From Terracoccus sp. 273MFTsu3.1 (GTDB taxonomy: Bacteria; Actinomycetota; Actinomycetes; Actinomycetales; Dermatophilaceae): a DNA stretch of 64,000 bases. Where the stretch lies: assembly GCF_000383675.1 (NCBI RefSeq), contig NZ_KB911821.1, forward strand, positions 372,001 through 436,000, in the 5' to 3' direction. This document shows positions 51,945-59,125 of this stretch, piece by piece. The position numbers were made by a program, and so were the translations under genes. Numbering within the stretch: position 1 is the stretch's first letter; each line of letters opens with the position of its first letter. The notes beneath the pieces were generated by a model, which was not told the origin of the DNA, searched no databases, and was given only the letters and a program-made list of their open reading frames with translations.

Positions 51945-52045
51945 CGCGGCCCGGCACCGCGGTCCCGCACCGCGGCCCGGGACCCCAGTCCCGCTCCGCA
52001 CCGAGGGCCCGACACCCCAGCCCCGCTCCGCGACGGGGCCCGGGC
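51945..52045. repeat. GC-rich imperfect direct repeats
   Basis: 51981-52011 and 52013-52042 are near-identical (sharing CCCGCTCCGC and GGGCCCG cores), and GCACCGCGG occurs at 51954-51962 and 51967-51975. A GTATGCC heptamer lies just before, at 51924-51930. The region separates the divergent SRPBCC and AI-2E-family genes and should include their promoters. Confidence 0.55.
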
Positions 52046-52100
52046 TGACACACCACGGGCAACCGGCGCCCCGGAGGGCGCCTGACGTAGGCTCGCGGAC

Positions 52101-53492
52101 GTGAGCATCTGGGGACGCTGGACGCGGTACCGCCGCGCCCAGCGCGCCCGGATGGACGAGTTCCGGGCCCGCGACCTGGGCTTCGACGAACGTGCGTCGC
52201 GAGCCGCGTACGGCGAGCCCCCGGCGTCACCTGACGCGCCACCCGAGCCTGACCTCCTCACGACCACGCTCCCGCTCGGGGTCGGGTCGTCGGACGGCAC
52301 CGCCGGCAGCCCGCCCTCCGGTGCCCCGACCGACGCCTCCGGCCCCACGGCCGGGTCCCACGGGCCCGGCGCTGCCGACCACGGCCCGTCGGGGACCGGC
52401 AGCGGCAAGCGGGGCAAGGGCGGCCGGCGCGACTTCGGTCAGAGCGGCACCCCGTTCAACCGGCAGTCGCCCTTCTACATCGGCTTCGTCGGTGCCGTGG
52501 GCGTGCTCACGGCGTATGGCGTCGTGCAGGCGGTCGGCCGGCTCGGCACCGTCATCACGCTGCTCGTCATCTCGTTCTTCCTGACGCTCGCGCTCAACCC
52601 GCTCGTCGAGGCGCTGGCCCGGCGCAACCTGCGCCGGGGGTGGGCCGTCACCATCGTCTTCCTCGGCGTGCTCGCCGTCTTCGCGCTCGTCGGCTGGGTC
52701 GTGATCCCGCCGGTGGCAGACCAGGCCAGCGAGCTCGCCACGAACGCCCCCCGGCTCTTCGACAACCTCCTCGCGAACCCGTGGGTGCAGGACGTCGACC
52801 ACCGCTACCAGCTCGTCCAGCGCATCCAGGAGGAGGTCAACAAGCGCGTCGCCGACGGCAACCTGTGGGCCGTGGTCTTCGGTGGTGTCCTCGACGCGGG
52901 CAAGGTCATCGCGACCGGCGTCTTCAGCGTGTTGACCGTCCTCGTCCTCACCCTCTACTTCCTCGCCTCCCTCCCGGCGGTGAAGCAGGCGGCCTACGCC
53001 CTCGTCCCGGCCAGCCGGCGCCCGCGCACCGTCTCGCTCGCCGAGGAGGTGATGCGCCGGGTCGGGTCGTATGCCATCGGTCAGGTCGCCGTCGCCGCGA
53101 TCAACGCGTTCTTCGCCTGGATCATGATGAGCCTCATCGGGCTCCAGTTCGCCGCCGTGCTGGCCGTGCTCGTCGGCTTCCTCGGGCTCATCCCGATGAT
53201 CGGCGCGACGCTCGGGGCGACCGTCGTCGCCATCGTCGCCTTCTTCGACGAGCCCAAGAAGGCGCTCATCGTCATCATCTACTTCATCGTCTACCAGCAG
53301 ATCGAGAACTACGCCGTCATGCCGCGCATCATGCAGCGCACCGTGGCGGTCCCGGGCGCCGTGACGGTCGTCGCCGCGCTCGCCGGTGGAGCGCTGCTCG
53401 GCATCCTCGGCGCGCTCCTCGCGATCCCGTTCGCCGCCGGAGCGCTGCTGCTCTACGAGGAGGTGCTCGTCCCTCGCCAGCGCCGGCACTAG
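52101..53492 (+). CDS. AI-2E transporter-family (PerM-like) membrane protein
   Basis: A 463-aa membrane protein. The first ~115 residues are a hydrophilic Gly/Pro/Ser-rich extension. About eight hydrophobic segments follow, including TVITLLVISFFLTLALNPLV, GWAVTIVFLGVLAVFALVGW, VLAVLVGFLGLIPMIGATLG (the conserved PxxG motif) and IIYFIVYQQIENYAVMPRIM, the family signature. Substrates range from AI-2 to sodium or unknown, so no transport role is asserted. The GTG at 52101 is seven bases after TAGGCT (52088-52093). Confidence 0.85.
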   Translation: MSIWGRWTRYRRAQRARMDEFRARDLGFDERASRAAYGEPPASPDAPPEPDLLTTTLPLGVGSSDGTAGSPPSGAPTDASGPTAGSHGPGAADHGPSGTGSGKRGKGGRRDFGQSGTPFNRQSPFYIGFVGAVGVLTAYGVVQAVGRLGTVITLLVISFFLTLALNPLVEALARRNLRRGWAVTIVFLGVLAVFALVGWVVIPPVADQASELATNAPRLFDNLLANPWVQDVDHRYQLVQRIQEEVNKRVADGNLWAVVFGGVLDAGKVIATGVFSVLTVLVLTLYFLASLPAVKQAAYALVPASRRPRTVSLAEEVMRRVGSYAIGQVAVAAINAFFAWIMMSLIGLQFAAVLAVLVGFLGLIPMIGATLGATVVAIVAFFDEPKKALIVIIYFIVYQQIENYAVMPRIMQRTVAVPGAVTVVAALAGGALLGILGALLAIPFAAGALLLYEEVLVPRQRRH

Positions 53493-53506
53493 CCGGGCTC
53501 GCTCCG

Positions 53507-53523
53507 CGAGGGCGTATGCCGTG
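53507..53523. repeat. Intergenic element CGAGGGCGTATGCCGTG
   Basis: A 17-base exact match to 58014-58030. It lies 15 bases after the stop of the AI-2E-family gene. Both copies directly follow a plus-strand gene. Confidence 0.65.
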
Positions 53524-53548
53524 AGCCGGGGACCCGATGGGAACCTCC

Positions 53549-54436
53549 CTACCCCGTGCGGCCAGCGTCCCGCCGCTCCAACGCCGTCACGACGGCCGCC
53601 ATGTCGAGCGCCCCCAGCCCGGCGGCCTCGGTCTCGCGGAAGAGCTCCCGGGTCGCCTCGAGCACCGGGCTGTGCGCCCCGACGGCCCGGGCCGCCTCGG
53701 CGATGAGCCGGGTGTTGGTGTGGACGTCACGCACCGCCGCCTGGGCCTCGAAGTCACGGGCCACGAGCTTGGCGAGCTTGACGGCAGACACCGCGCTCGC
53801 CATCGGACCGGAGTCGAGGGCACGCCGGAGGACCTCGAGGTCGAGGTCGAGGCGATCCGCGAGGTGGACGGCCTCCGCGAGCCCGGCGACCATCGTGCAC
53901 AGGTAGAGGTTGACGGCGAGCTTGGTCCCCGTCCCCGCTGGCACGTCGCCGCACCGGACGACCTCGCGGCACATGGGCGCGAGCAACGGTTCCACCCGGT
54001 CGACGACCTCCGGTCGCCCGCCGGCGAGAGCCACGAGCTCCGCCCGCTCTGCCGGGATGCGCGACCCCGAGACGGGCGCCTCGACATAGTCGCCTCCGGC
54101 CGCCTCGACGTCCCGACCGAGCGCGGCCGAGAATCCCGGCGAGGTCGTGCCGAGGTGCACGAGCGTGCGCCCCGACACCATCCGTGCGAACGCCTCGCTC
54201 CCCCGCTGCAGCACCTCGTCGACCGCTGCCTCGTGGGCGAGCATGAGCATCACGACGTCACTCGCCTCGAAGACCGCTGACGGCGTGGGACGCTCGACGG
54301 CGCCGAGCGTCGCCAGGTCAGCCGCAGCTCGGGGCGACCGGTTCCACACGGAGAGAGGGACACCCGCGCGCCGTAGGTTGCCGGCCATGGGTCGGCCCAT
54401 GATGCCGAGACCGATGAACCCGACTCGCATCTCCAT
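53549..54436 (-). CDS. NAD(P)-dependent 3-hydroxyisobutyrate-dehydrogenase-like oxidoreductase
   Basis: A 295-aa beta-hydroxyacid dehydrogenase. The NAD(P) site is RVGFIGLGIMGRPMAGNLRR; substrate motif DYVEAPVSGSRIPAERAEL; catalytic Lys in GTGTKLAVNLYLCTM (GxxxK...N). 3-Hydroxyisobutyrate, tartronate semialdehyde or succinic semialdehyde could be the substrate. GGAGG lies five bases before the ATG at 54436. It is divergent from a TetR gene, with two operator-like palindromes between, and so is probably its target. Confidence 0.88.
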   Translation of the reverse strand: MEMRVGFIGLGIMGRPMAGNLRRAGVPLSVWNRSPRAAADLATLGAVERPTPSAVFEASDVVMLMLAHEAAVDEVLQRGSEAFARMVSGRTLVHLGTTSPGFSAALGRDVEAAGGDYVEAPVSGSRIPAERAELVALAGGRPEVVDRVEPLLAPMCREVVRCGDVPAGTGTKLAVNLYLCTMVAGLAEAVHLADRLDLDLEVLRRALDSGPMASAVSAVKLAKLVARDFEAQAAVRDVHTNTRLIAEAARAVGAHSPVLEATRELFRETEAAGLGALDMAAVVTALERRDAGRTG

Positions 54437-54461
54437 GGCATCCTCCGAGTCCACTCGCGTT

Positions 54462-54505
54462 TATGACACCCGTCATAGTAGCGGTTCGGTCATGACAGGT
54501 GTCAT
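54462..54505. promoter_or_regulatory. Two TetR-type operators in tandem
   Basis: TATGACACCCGTCATA at 54462-54477 (8-8 with a mismatched centre) and ATGACAGGTGTCAT at 54492-54505 (6-2-6). Their centres are 29 bases apart, about three helical turns. Placed between the dehydrogenase and TetR genes, they are the likely autoregulatory sites. Confidence 0.7.
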
Positions 54506-54539
54506 AGTCGAGGCTCTCGTCGAGCACCGGGAAGGCGCC

Positions 54540-55118
54540 ATGTCAGCCAGCACGCACGGCCCCCGCGAGCGCATCGTCTACGAGGCCGCCCAGCACCTGC
54601 GGCGAACCGGAGTCGCGGGCACGGGGCTGCGAGAGGTCGTGTCCGCCGCGGCTGCACCGCGCGGCTCCCTCCAGCACTACTTCCCGGGTGGCAAGGACCA
54701 GCTCGTCGGTGAGGCTCTCGAGTGGGCCGGAACCTGGGCCGCCGAACGTGTCGACGAGCACCTGGCCCGGATGAGGCGGCCGAGCGCGTCCCGCCTCTTC
54801 GACGCGATCACCGACGACTGGGCGACCGACCTCGCGTCACGTGACTTCGAACGAGGCTGCCCGGTCGCCGCCGCGGTCGTCGACTGCGCGGACACCAACG
54901 ACGCCGTGCGACAGGCGGCGAGCGCGGCCCTGCAGACCTGGCAACGCCCCATCACCGAGGCCCTCGTCGCGATGGGCCGTGGCCCGCGACGGGCCCAGGC
55001 CCTCTCGACCCTCATGCTGTGCGCCCTCGAAGGAGCCATCGTGCTGGCCCGGGCGCAGCGTGACACCGCTCCCCTGCGCCTCGTGGCCCGCGAGCTCGCG
55101 CCCGTCCTCGACGCGTGA
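54540..55118 (+). CDS. TetR-family transcriptional regulator
   Basis: A 192-aa repressor-type protein. The N-terminal helix-turn-helix spans RERIVYEAAQHLRRTGVAGT to GSLQHYFPGGKDQLVGEALE (HYF motif). The C-terminal ligand domain has a conserved FERGCPVAAAVVD, seen in the YxaF/LmrA-like group. GGGAAGG precedes the ATG at 54540. It is divergent from the dehydrogenase gene and probably represses both genes through the palindromes at 54462-54505. The inducer is unknown. Confidence 0.88.
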   Translation: MSASTHGPRERIVYEAAQHLRRTGVAGTGLREVVSAAAAPRGSLQHYFPGGKDQLVGEALEWAGTWAAERVDEHLARMRRPSASRLFDAITDDWATDLASRDFERGCPVAAAVVDCADTNDAVRQAASAALQTWQRPITEALVAMGRGPRRAQALSTLMLCALEGAIVLARAQRDTAPLRLVARELAPVLDA

Positions 55119-55124
55119 CGTGGG

Positions 55125-55433
55125 TCAGCGGTAGGAGTTGCCGCTCGGACGGGCGTCGCGCTTCTGCCAGCAGCCCGTGTGCCAGTGCCGCCGGTCCCCG
55201 AGCCCGCCCACGCCCTCGGCCGGCCACACGACGACGTGCGGGACGCCCGGGGGGATGTCCTGCTGGCAGCCCGGGCACAGGTAGTCACGCGTGGCGGACG
55301 CGCCGCTCACCGAGCGCACGGTCCAGCGCGTGCCGGCATACGACTCCTCACGGGTGGAGCCGCCCTGGATCCGCGTCACGTCGAGCGGCACGTGCTCGCG
55401 CGCGTGCTTGCTGGGACGACGACGCGAGGGCAT
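55125..55433 (-). CDS. Small zinc-ribbon-like protein
   Basis: A 102-aa basic protein of unknown function. A CPGCQQDIPPGVPHVVVWP stretch and a later HWHTGCW form a probable Cys3His or Cys2HisCys metal site. Such proteins are sometimes labelled ATP/GTP-binding in actinobacteria without proof. The ATG at 55433 is six bases from TACGCT (55445-55440). It is convergent with the TetR gene, six bases apart. Confidence 0.65.
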   Translation of the reverse strand: MPSRRRPSKHAREHVPLDVTRIQGGSTREESYAGTRWTVRSVSGASATRDYLCPGCQQDIPPGVPHVVVWPAEGVGGLGDRRHWHTGCWQKRDARPSGNSYR

Positions 55434-55449
55434 GGCTCCAGCGTAGGTG

Positions 55450-57228
55450 TCAGGCGTAGGTGCGGAAGCCACGCCCCGTCTTGCGGCCGAGGTAGCCGGC
55501 CGTGACGAGGTGCTCGAGCAGCGGCGCCGGCGCGTAGCCGCGCTCACGGAACTCGAGGTAGAGCTCGCGCTCGATGGCGAGCGACACGTCGAGACCGACG
55601 ACGTCGAGCAGCTCGAAGGGTCCCATCGGCAGGCCGCAGCCCGTCTTCATGGCCGTGTCGATGTCGTCGGCCGTCGAGTAGTTGGCCTCGAGCATCTTCA
55701 CGGCGTCGTTGAGGTAGGGGAAGAGCAGGGCGTTGACGATGAAGCCGGCGCGGTCCCCGCACGTCACGGCGTGCTTGCCGACCGTCGCGCAGAGGGCCTG
55801 CACGGTCGCGATGACGTCGTCGGCGGTCGAGACGGTGTGCACGACCTCGACGAGCTTCATCACCTGGGCCGGGTTGAAGAAGTGCATGCCGACGACGTCC
55901 TGGGGACGCTTCGTGGCGGCCGCGCACTCGACGACGGGCAGGGAGCTCGTCGTCGTCGCGAGGATGGCTCCCGGACGGCAGATCTCGTCGAGGTTCTCGA
56001 AGAGCGCGCGCTTGACGGTGAGGTCCTCGACGACGGCCTCGACGACGAGGTCGACCTGGGCGAGGTCCTCGAGGCGGGTCGTGCCGCGCACGTGGGCGAG
56101 GGCCTCGTCGCGCTCCTCCTCGGTGGCCTTGCCGCGCTGGACGGCCTTCTCGAGGCTCTTGGCGAGCGCGGCGCGGACAGCCTCCACCTTGGCGTCGCTG
56201 CGGGCCACGAACGTCACGTCGAGGCCGGCCTTGGCGAAGACCTCGACCATCCCCGTGGCCATCGTGCCGGAGCCGACGACGCCGACCGTCCGGATCGGGC
56301 GCGTGCCCGCCGTCGAGTCCGCGACCGCGGCCGGCGTCAGCGCGTCGTCGACGACCGCCGAGCTGCCCGGTGCGGCATACGTGTAGAAGCCACGACCGCT
56401 CTTGCGGCCCTTGAGCCCCGCGCTGACCATCTGCTTGATGATCGGGCTCGGCGCGTGCAGGCGGTCACGGCCCTGCTTGTACATCGTGTCGAGGATCTCG
56501 TATGCGGTGTCGAGGCCGATGAGGTCCATGAGGGCCAGCGGGCCCATGGGGTAGCCGCAGCCGAGCTTCATCGCGGCGTCGATGTCCTCGCGGGTGGCGT
56601 ACTTGCTCTCGTACATCGCGACGGCGTGGTTGAGGTAGCCGAAGAGCAGCGCGTTGGCGATGAAGCCGGCCTTGTCGCCGACGATGACCGGCTTCTTGCC
56701 GAGGCGCTCGGCGAGCGCCTTGACGTCCTCGAAGATCTCGTCGCTCGTGATGACGGTCTTGATGACCTCGACGAACTGGAGCACCGGGGCCGGGTTGAAG
56801 AAGTGCATGCCGACGACGCGCTTGGGGTTGATCGTCGCGACGGCGATCTCGGTGACGGGCAGCGAGCTCGTGTTCGTCGCGAGGATCGCGTCGTCGGAGA
56901 CGATCGCGTCGAGCTTGGCGAAGATGTCCTTCTTGAGGTCGAGGTGCTCGGGCACGGCCTCGACGACGAGCTGGCACTCCTTGAGGTCGGCCATGTCGCT
57001 CGTGAAGAGGACCCGGGCGTGCAGCGCGGCCTGGTCCTCGGCCGCGAGCTTGCCGCGCGACACGGCCCGGTCGGTCGAGTGCTGCAGGACGCCCTTGCCC
57101 TTCTCGACCGCCTCGTCGGTAACCTCCACCGCGACGACGTCGATGCCGTTGCGCGCGAAGACCTCGACGATGCCGGCACCCATGGTGCCGAGTCCGATGA
57201 CGCCAACCTTGGTGAACTCACGAGCCAT
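55450..57228 (-). CDS. Double-length 3-hydroxyacyl-CoA dehydrogenase (two complete domains fused)
   Basis: A 592-aa protein made of two full 3-hydroxybutyryl-CoA-dehydrogenase-like units, residues ~1-285 and ~310-592. Unit 1 has VGVIGLGTMGAGIVEVFARN, VGMHFFNPAPVLQFVEVI (catalytic His) and GYPMGPLALMDLIGLD; unit 2 has VGVVGSGTMATGMVEVFAKA, VGMHFFNPAQVMKLVEVVH and GLPMGPFELLDVVGLD. Both ends carry the GRKxGRGFxTY motif. Both NAD loops and His look intact. It reduces acetoacetyl-CoA or oxidises 3-hydroxyacyl-CoA. It is divergent from nucS. Confidence 0.93.
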   Translation of the reverse strand: MAREFTKVGVIGLGTMGAGIVEVFARNGIDVVAVEVTDEAVEKGKGVLQHSTDRAVSRGKLAAEDQAALHARVLFTSDMADLKECQLVVEAVPEHLDLKKDIFAKLDAIVSDDAILATNTSSLPVTEIAVATINPKRVVGMHFFNPAPVLQFVEVIKTVITSDEIFEDVKALAERLGKKPVIVGDKAGFIANALLFGYLNHAVAMYESKYATREDIDAAMKLGCGYPMGPLALMDLIGLDTAYEILDTMYKQGRDRLHAPSPIIKQMVSAGLKGRKSGRGFYTYAAPGSSAVVDDALTPAAVADSTAGTRPIRTVGVVGSGTMATGMVEVFAKAGLDVTFVARSDAKVEAVRAALAKSLEKAVQRGKATEEERDEALAHVRGTTRLEDLAQVDLVVEAVVEDLTVKRALFENLDEICRPGAILATTTSSLPVVECAAATKRPQDVVGMHFFNPAQVMKLVEVVHTVSTADDVIATVQALCATVGKHAVTCGDRAGFIVNALLFPYLNDAVKMLEANYSTADDIDTAMKTGCGLPMGPFELLDVVGLDVSLAIERELYLEFRERGYAPAPLLEHLVTAGYLGRKTGRGFRTYA

Positions 57229-57312
57229 GGGTGGAGTCTCGCAGAGGGTGTGCGCCACCCACACCCGCCCGGGGCGTGACGCTGCCCACGCACCCTCCTC
57301 TAGGGTGGACCG

Positions 57313-58008
57313 GTGCGTCTCGTCATAGCCCGGTGCAGCGTCGACTACGACGGTCGCCTCACCGCCCACCTCCCGCTCGCGACCCGTCTGCTCGTCGTCA
57401 AGGCGGACGGCTCGGTGCTCGTCCACAGCGACGGCGGCTCCTACAAGCCGCTCAACTGGATGTCGCCGCCCTGCACGATGGCCGAGGTCGAGCCCGACGA
57501 GGTCCAGGCCGCCGAGGGTGTCGTCGCGGTGTGGCGGGTCCAGCACGCCAAGAGCGAGGACCGCCTCACCGTCCTGCTGCACGAGGTCCTCCACGACTCG
57601 GACCACGAGCTCGGCGTCGACCCGGGCCTCGTCAAGGACGGCGTCGAGGCGCACCTGCAGAAGCTGCTCGCCGAGCACATCCACACCCTCGGCCACGGCT
57701 GGTCGCTCGTGCGCCGTGAGTACATGACGGCCATCGGTCCGGTCGACATCCTCGCGAAGGACTCGGCCGGCACGAGCGTCGCCGTGGAGATCAAGCGCCG
57801 CGGAGAGATCGACGGCGTCGAGCAGCTGACCCGCTACCTCGAGCTGATGAACCGCGACCCGCACCTCGCGCCCGTCACCGGGGTCTTCGCCGCCCAGCAG
57901 ATCAAGCCGCAGGCACGCACGCTCGCCGAGGACCGCGGCATCCGGTGCGTCGTGCTCGACTACGACGCCCTCAAGGGCATCGACGACGCGGAGTCCCGCC
58001 TCTTCTGA
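57313..58008 (+). CDS. nucS: Mismatch-specific endonuclease NucS/EndoMS
   Basis: Replaces MutS/MutL-type mismatch repair in many actinobacteria: cuts both strands at G-T, G-G and T-T mismatches (231 aa). The nuclease site has Asp145 (GPVDILAKD), Glu159 and Lys161 (VAVEIKRRG), then [10 protein letters not shown]. The C-terminus DDAESRLF is a sliding-clamp-binding tail. The GTG at 57313 is six bases after TAGGGT (57301-57306). It is divergent from the dehydrogenase gene. Confidence 0.96.
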   Translation: MRLVIARCSVDYDGRLTAHLPLATRLLVVKADGSVLVHSDGGSYKPLNWMSPPCTMAEVEPDEVQAAEGVVAVWRVQHAKSEDRLTVLLHEVLHDSDHELGVDPGLVKDGVEAHLQKLLAEHIHTLGHGWSLVRREYMTAIGPVDILAKDSAGTSVAVEIKRRGEIDGVEQLTRYLELMNRDPHLAPVTGVFAAQQIKPQARTLAEDRGIRCVVLDYDALKGIDDAESRLF

Positions 58009-58013
58009 CCACC

Positions 58014-58030
58014 CGAGGGCGTATGCCGTG
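58014..58030. repeat. Intergenic element CGAGGGCGTATGCCGTG (second copy)
   Basis: Identical to 53507-53523. It begins five bases after the nucS stop codon. Confidence 0.65.
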
Positions 58031-58071
58031 CGGCCGCCCGGGTGCGGGAGCGCGCGGCGGCGCGATGGTGG

Positions 58072-58758
58072 TCACACCCAGCGTGAGCGCAGCTCCGGCG
58101 GAAGCTTCGCGACGGCGAGCCGGACGGCGGGGCGCGCCATCCCCTCGACGTGCTCCTCCAGGAAGGCCACCAACCGGTCTCGGTCACGCTCGCCGGCGTG
58201 CTTGGCGAAGATCCCGACGGGCTTGTGCACCAACGGATCCCGGTCGGTCGCGAGCTGGGCTGCGAGCTCCCAGCCCACCTCCACGTCGTCGGTGTCGAGG
58301 AAGCCGAGCGGCGCCGTCATGGCGGTGCGCCGGCGCAGTGGCTCGGGCGAGAGCGCGAGGTCGCGCAGGATCTGCTTGTCACGGCCGACGAGCCACAGGC
58401 CGATGACGCGCGGCGCAGCCCGGTCGACCATGTCCCACGTCGTGATCCGGTCGTGGTGGCCGAGGTAGGTCCGGGCGAGGGTGCCGCGCCCGTGACCGTC
58501 GATCCGCTTGCGCCGCGCCTTGAAGTCGAGGATGCATAGGGCAGCGAGCCGGGGCTCGTAGGCCGGGTGGGCGAGCAGCTGCTGCACCTCGCTGAGCGGG
58601 AGCGCGGTGTGTCTCTTGGCGATGGCGAAGAGCGTTCCCATCCGCACGCCGAGAGCCTCCTCGTCGGGGGCGAGTCGCTTGCGCACGGAAGCGAGCGCCT
58701 CCGGCGAGGCCTCGGCCCCGAGCTCGGCGACCACGGCCCCGGCGGTCGCCGACGCCAT
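58072..58758 (-). CDS. DNA alkylation repair protein (AlkD-like HEAT repeats)
   Basis: A 228-aa all-helical protein. VRMGTLFAIAKRHTALPLSE is like the AlkD N-terminus; ITTWDMVDRAAPRVIGLWLV is the conserved TWD[LV]VD segment; LEEHVEGMARPAVRLAVAKL is the last repeat. It would remove alkylated bases (3-methyladenine or 7-methylguanine). The ATG at 58758 shares one base with the upstream stop (TGATG), so the two are coupled. Confidence 0.82.
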   Translation of the reverse strand: MASATAGAVVAELGAEASPEALASVRKRLAPDEEALGVRMGTLFAIAKRHTALPLSEVQQLLAHPAYEPRLAALCILDFKARRKRIDGHGRGTLARTYLGHHDRITTWDMVDRAAPRVIGLWLVGRDKQILRDLALSPEPLRRRTAMTAPLGFLDTDDVEVGWELAAQLATDRDPLVHKPVGIFAKHAGERDRDRLVAFLEEHVEGMARPAVRLAVAKLPPELRSRWV

Positions 58759-59105
58759 CAGGACAGGCCCTCGATCGGCTGGGCCGTGACGCCGTCGGCG
58801 TCGACGAGCAGCAGGACCGGGTCGGGCGCGTCCCCTCCGCGCACGACGACGACGGTCTCGCCGCGGTGCCGGTCGACGAGCTCCTCGAGGCCGGACGACC
58901 CGTCGTGGAGGTCGCCGTGCCCGAGGTGTGAGGGGACGCCGAGGTCGTCGGCCAGCGACTCGACCGGGCCGGTGTCGGGGACGTCGTCGGCGGCATACAC
59001 CGCCTGGACCTTCTCGAGATGGATCGCGGACGCCAGCCACGCGACGTCGGACAGCCCCGGAGGGTTGACGACGATGACGCGCGCGGCGCACTGCAGGTCG
59101 CTCAT
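58758..59105 (-). CDS. Degenerate histidine-phosphatase-like protein
   Basis: A 115-aa protein that I read as a worn-down phosphoglycerate-mutase-like fold. MSDLQCAARVIVVNPPGLSD sits where relatives have an RHGE catalytic motif; VQAVYAADDVPDTGPVESLA resembles the xxAVYSSPxxRAxxTA segment; GLEELVDRHRGETVVVVRGG resembles the region before the second catalytic His. The key residues are missing. The ATG at 59105 is seven bases from TAGCGT (59118-59113). It follows ecm by 20 bases and overlaps the AlkD-like gene by one. Confidence 0.5.
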   Translation of the reverse strand: MSDLQCAARVIVVNPPGLSDVAWLASAIHLEKVQAVYAADDVPDTGPVESLADDLGVPSHLGHGDLHDGSSGLEELVDRHRGETVVVVRGGDAPDPVLLLVDADGVTAQPIEGLS

Positions 59106-59125
59106 ACCTGCGACGCTACGCCTGC

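Noticed and set aside
55450-57864. An 804-residue version of the double dehydrogenase with a ~210-residue N-terminal extension
   Set aside because: The extension is antisense to nucS and low-complexity; the ATG at 57228 directly precedes the NAD-binding motif.
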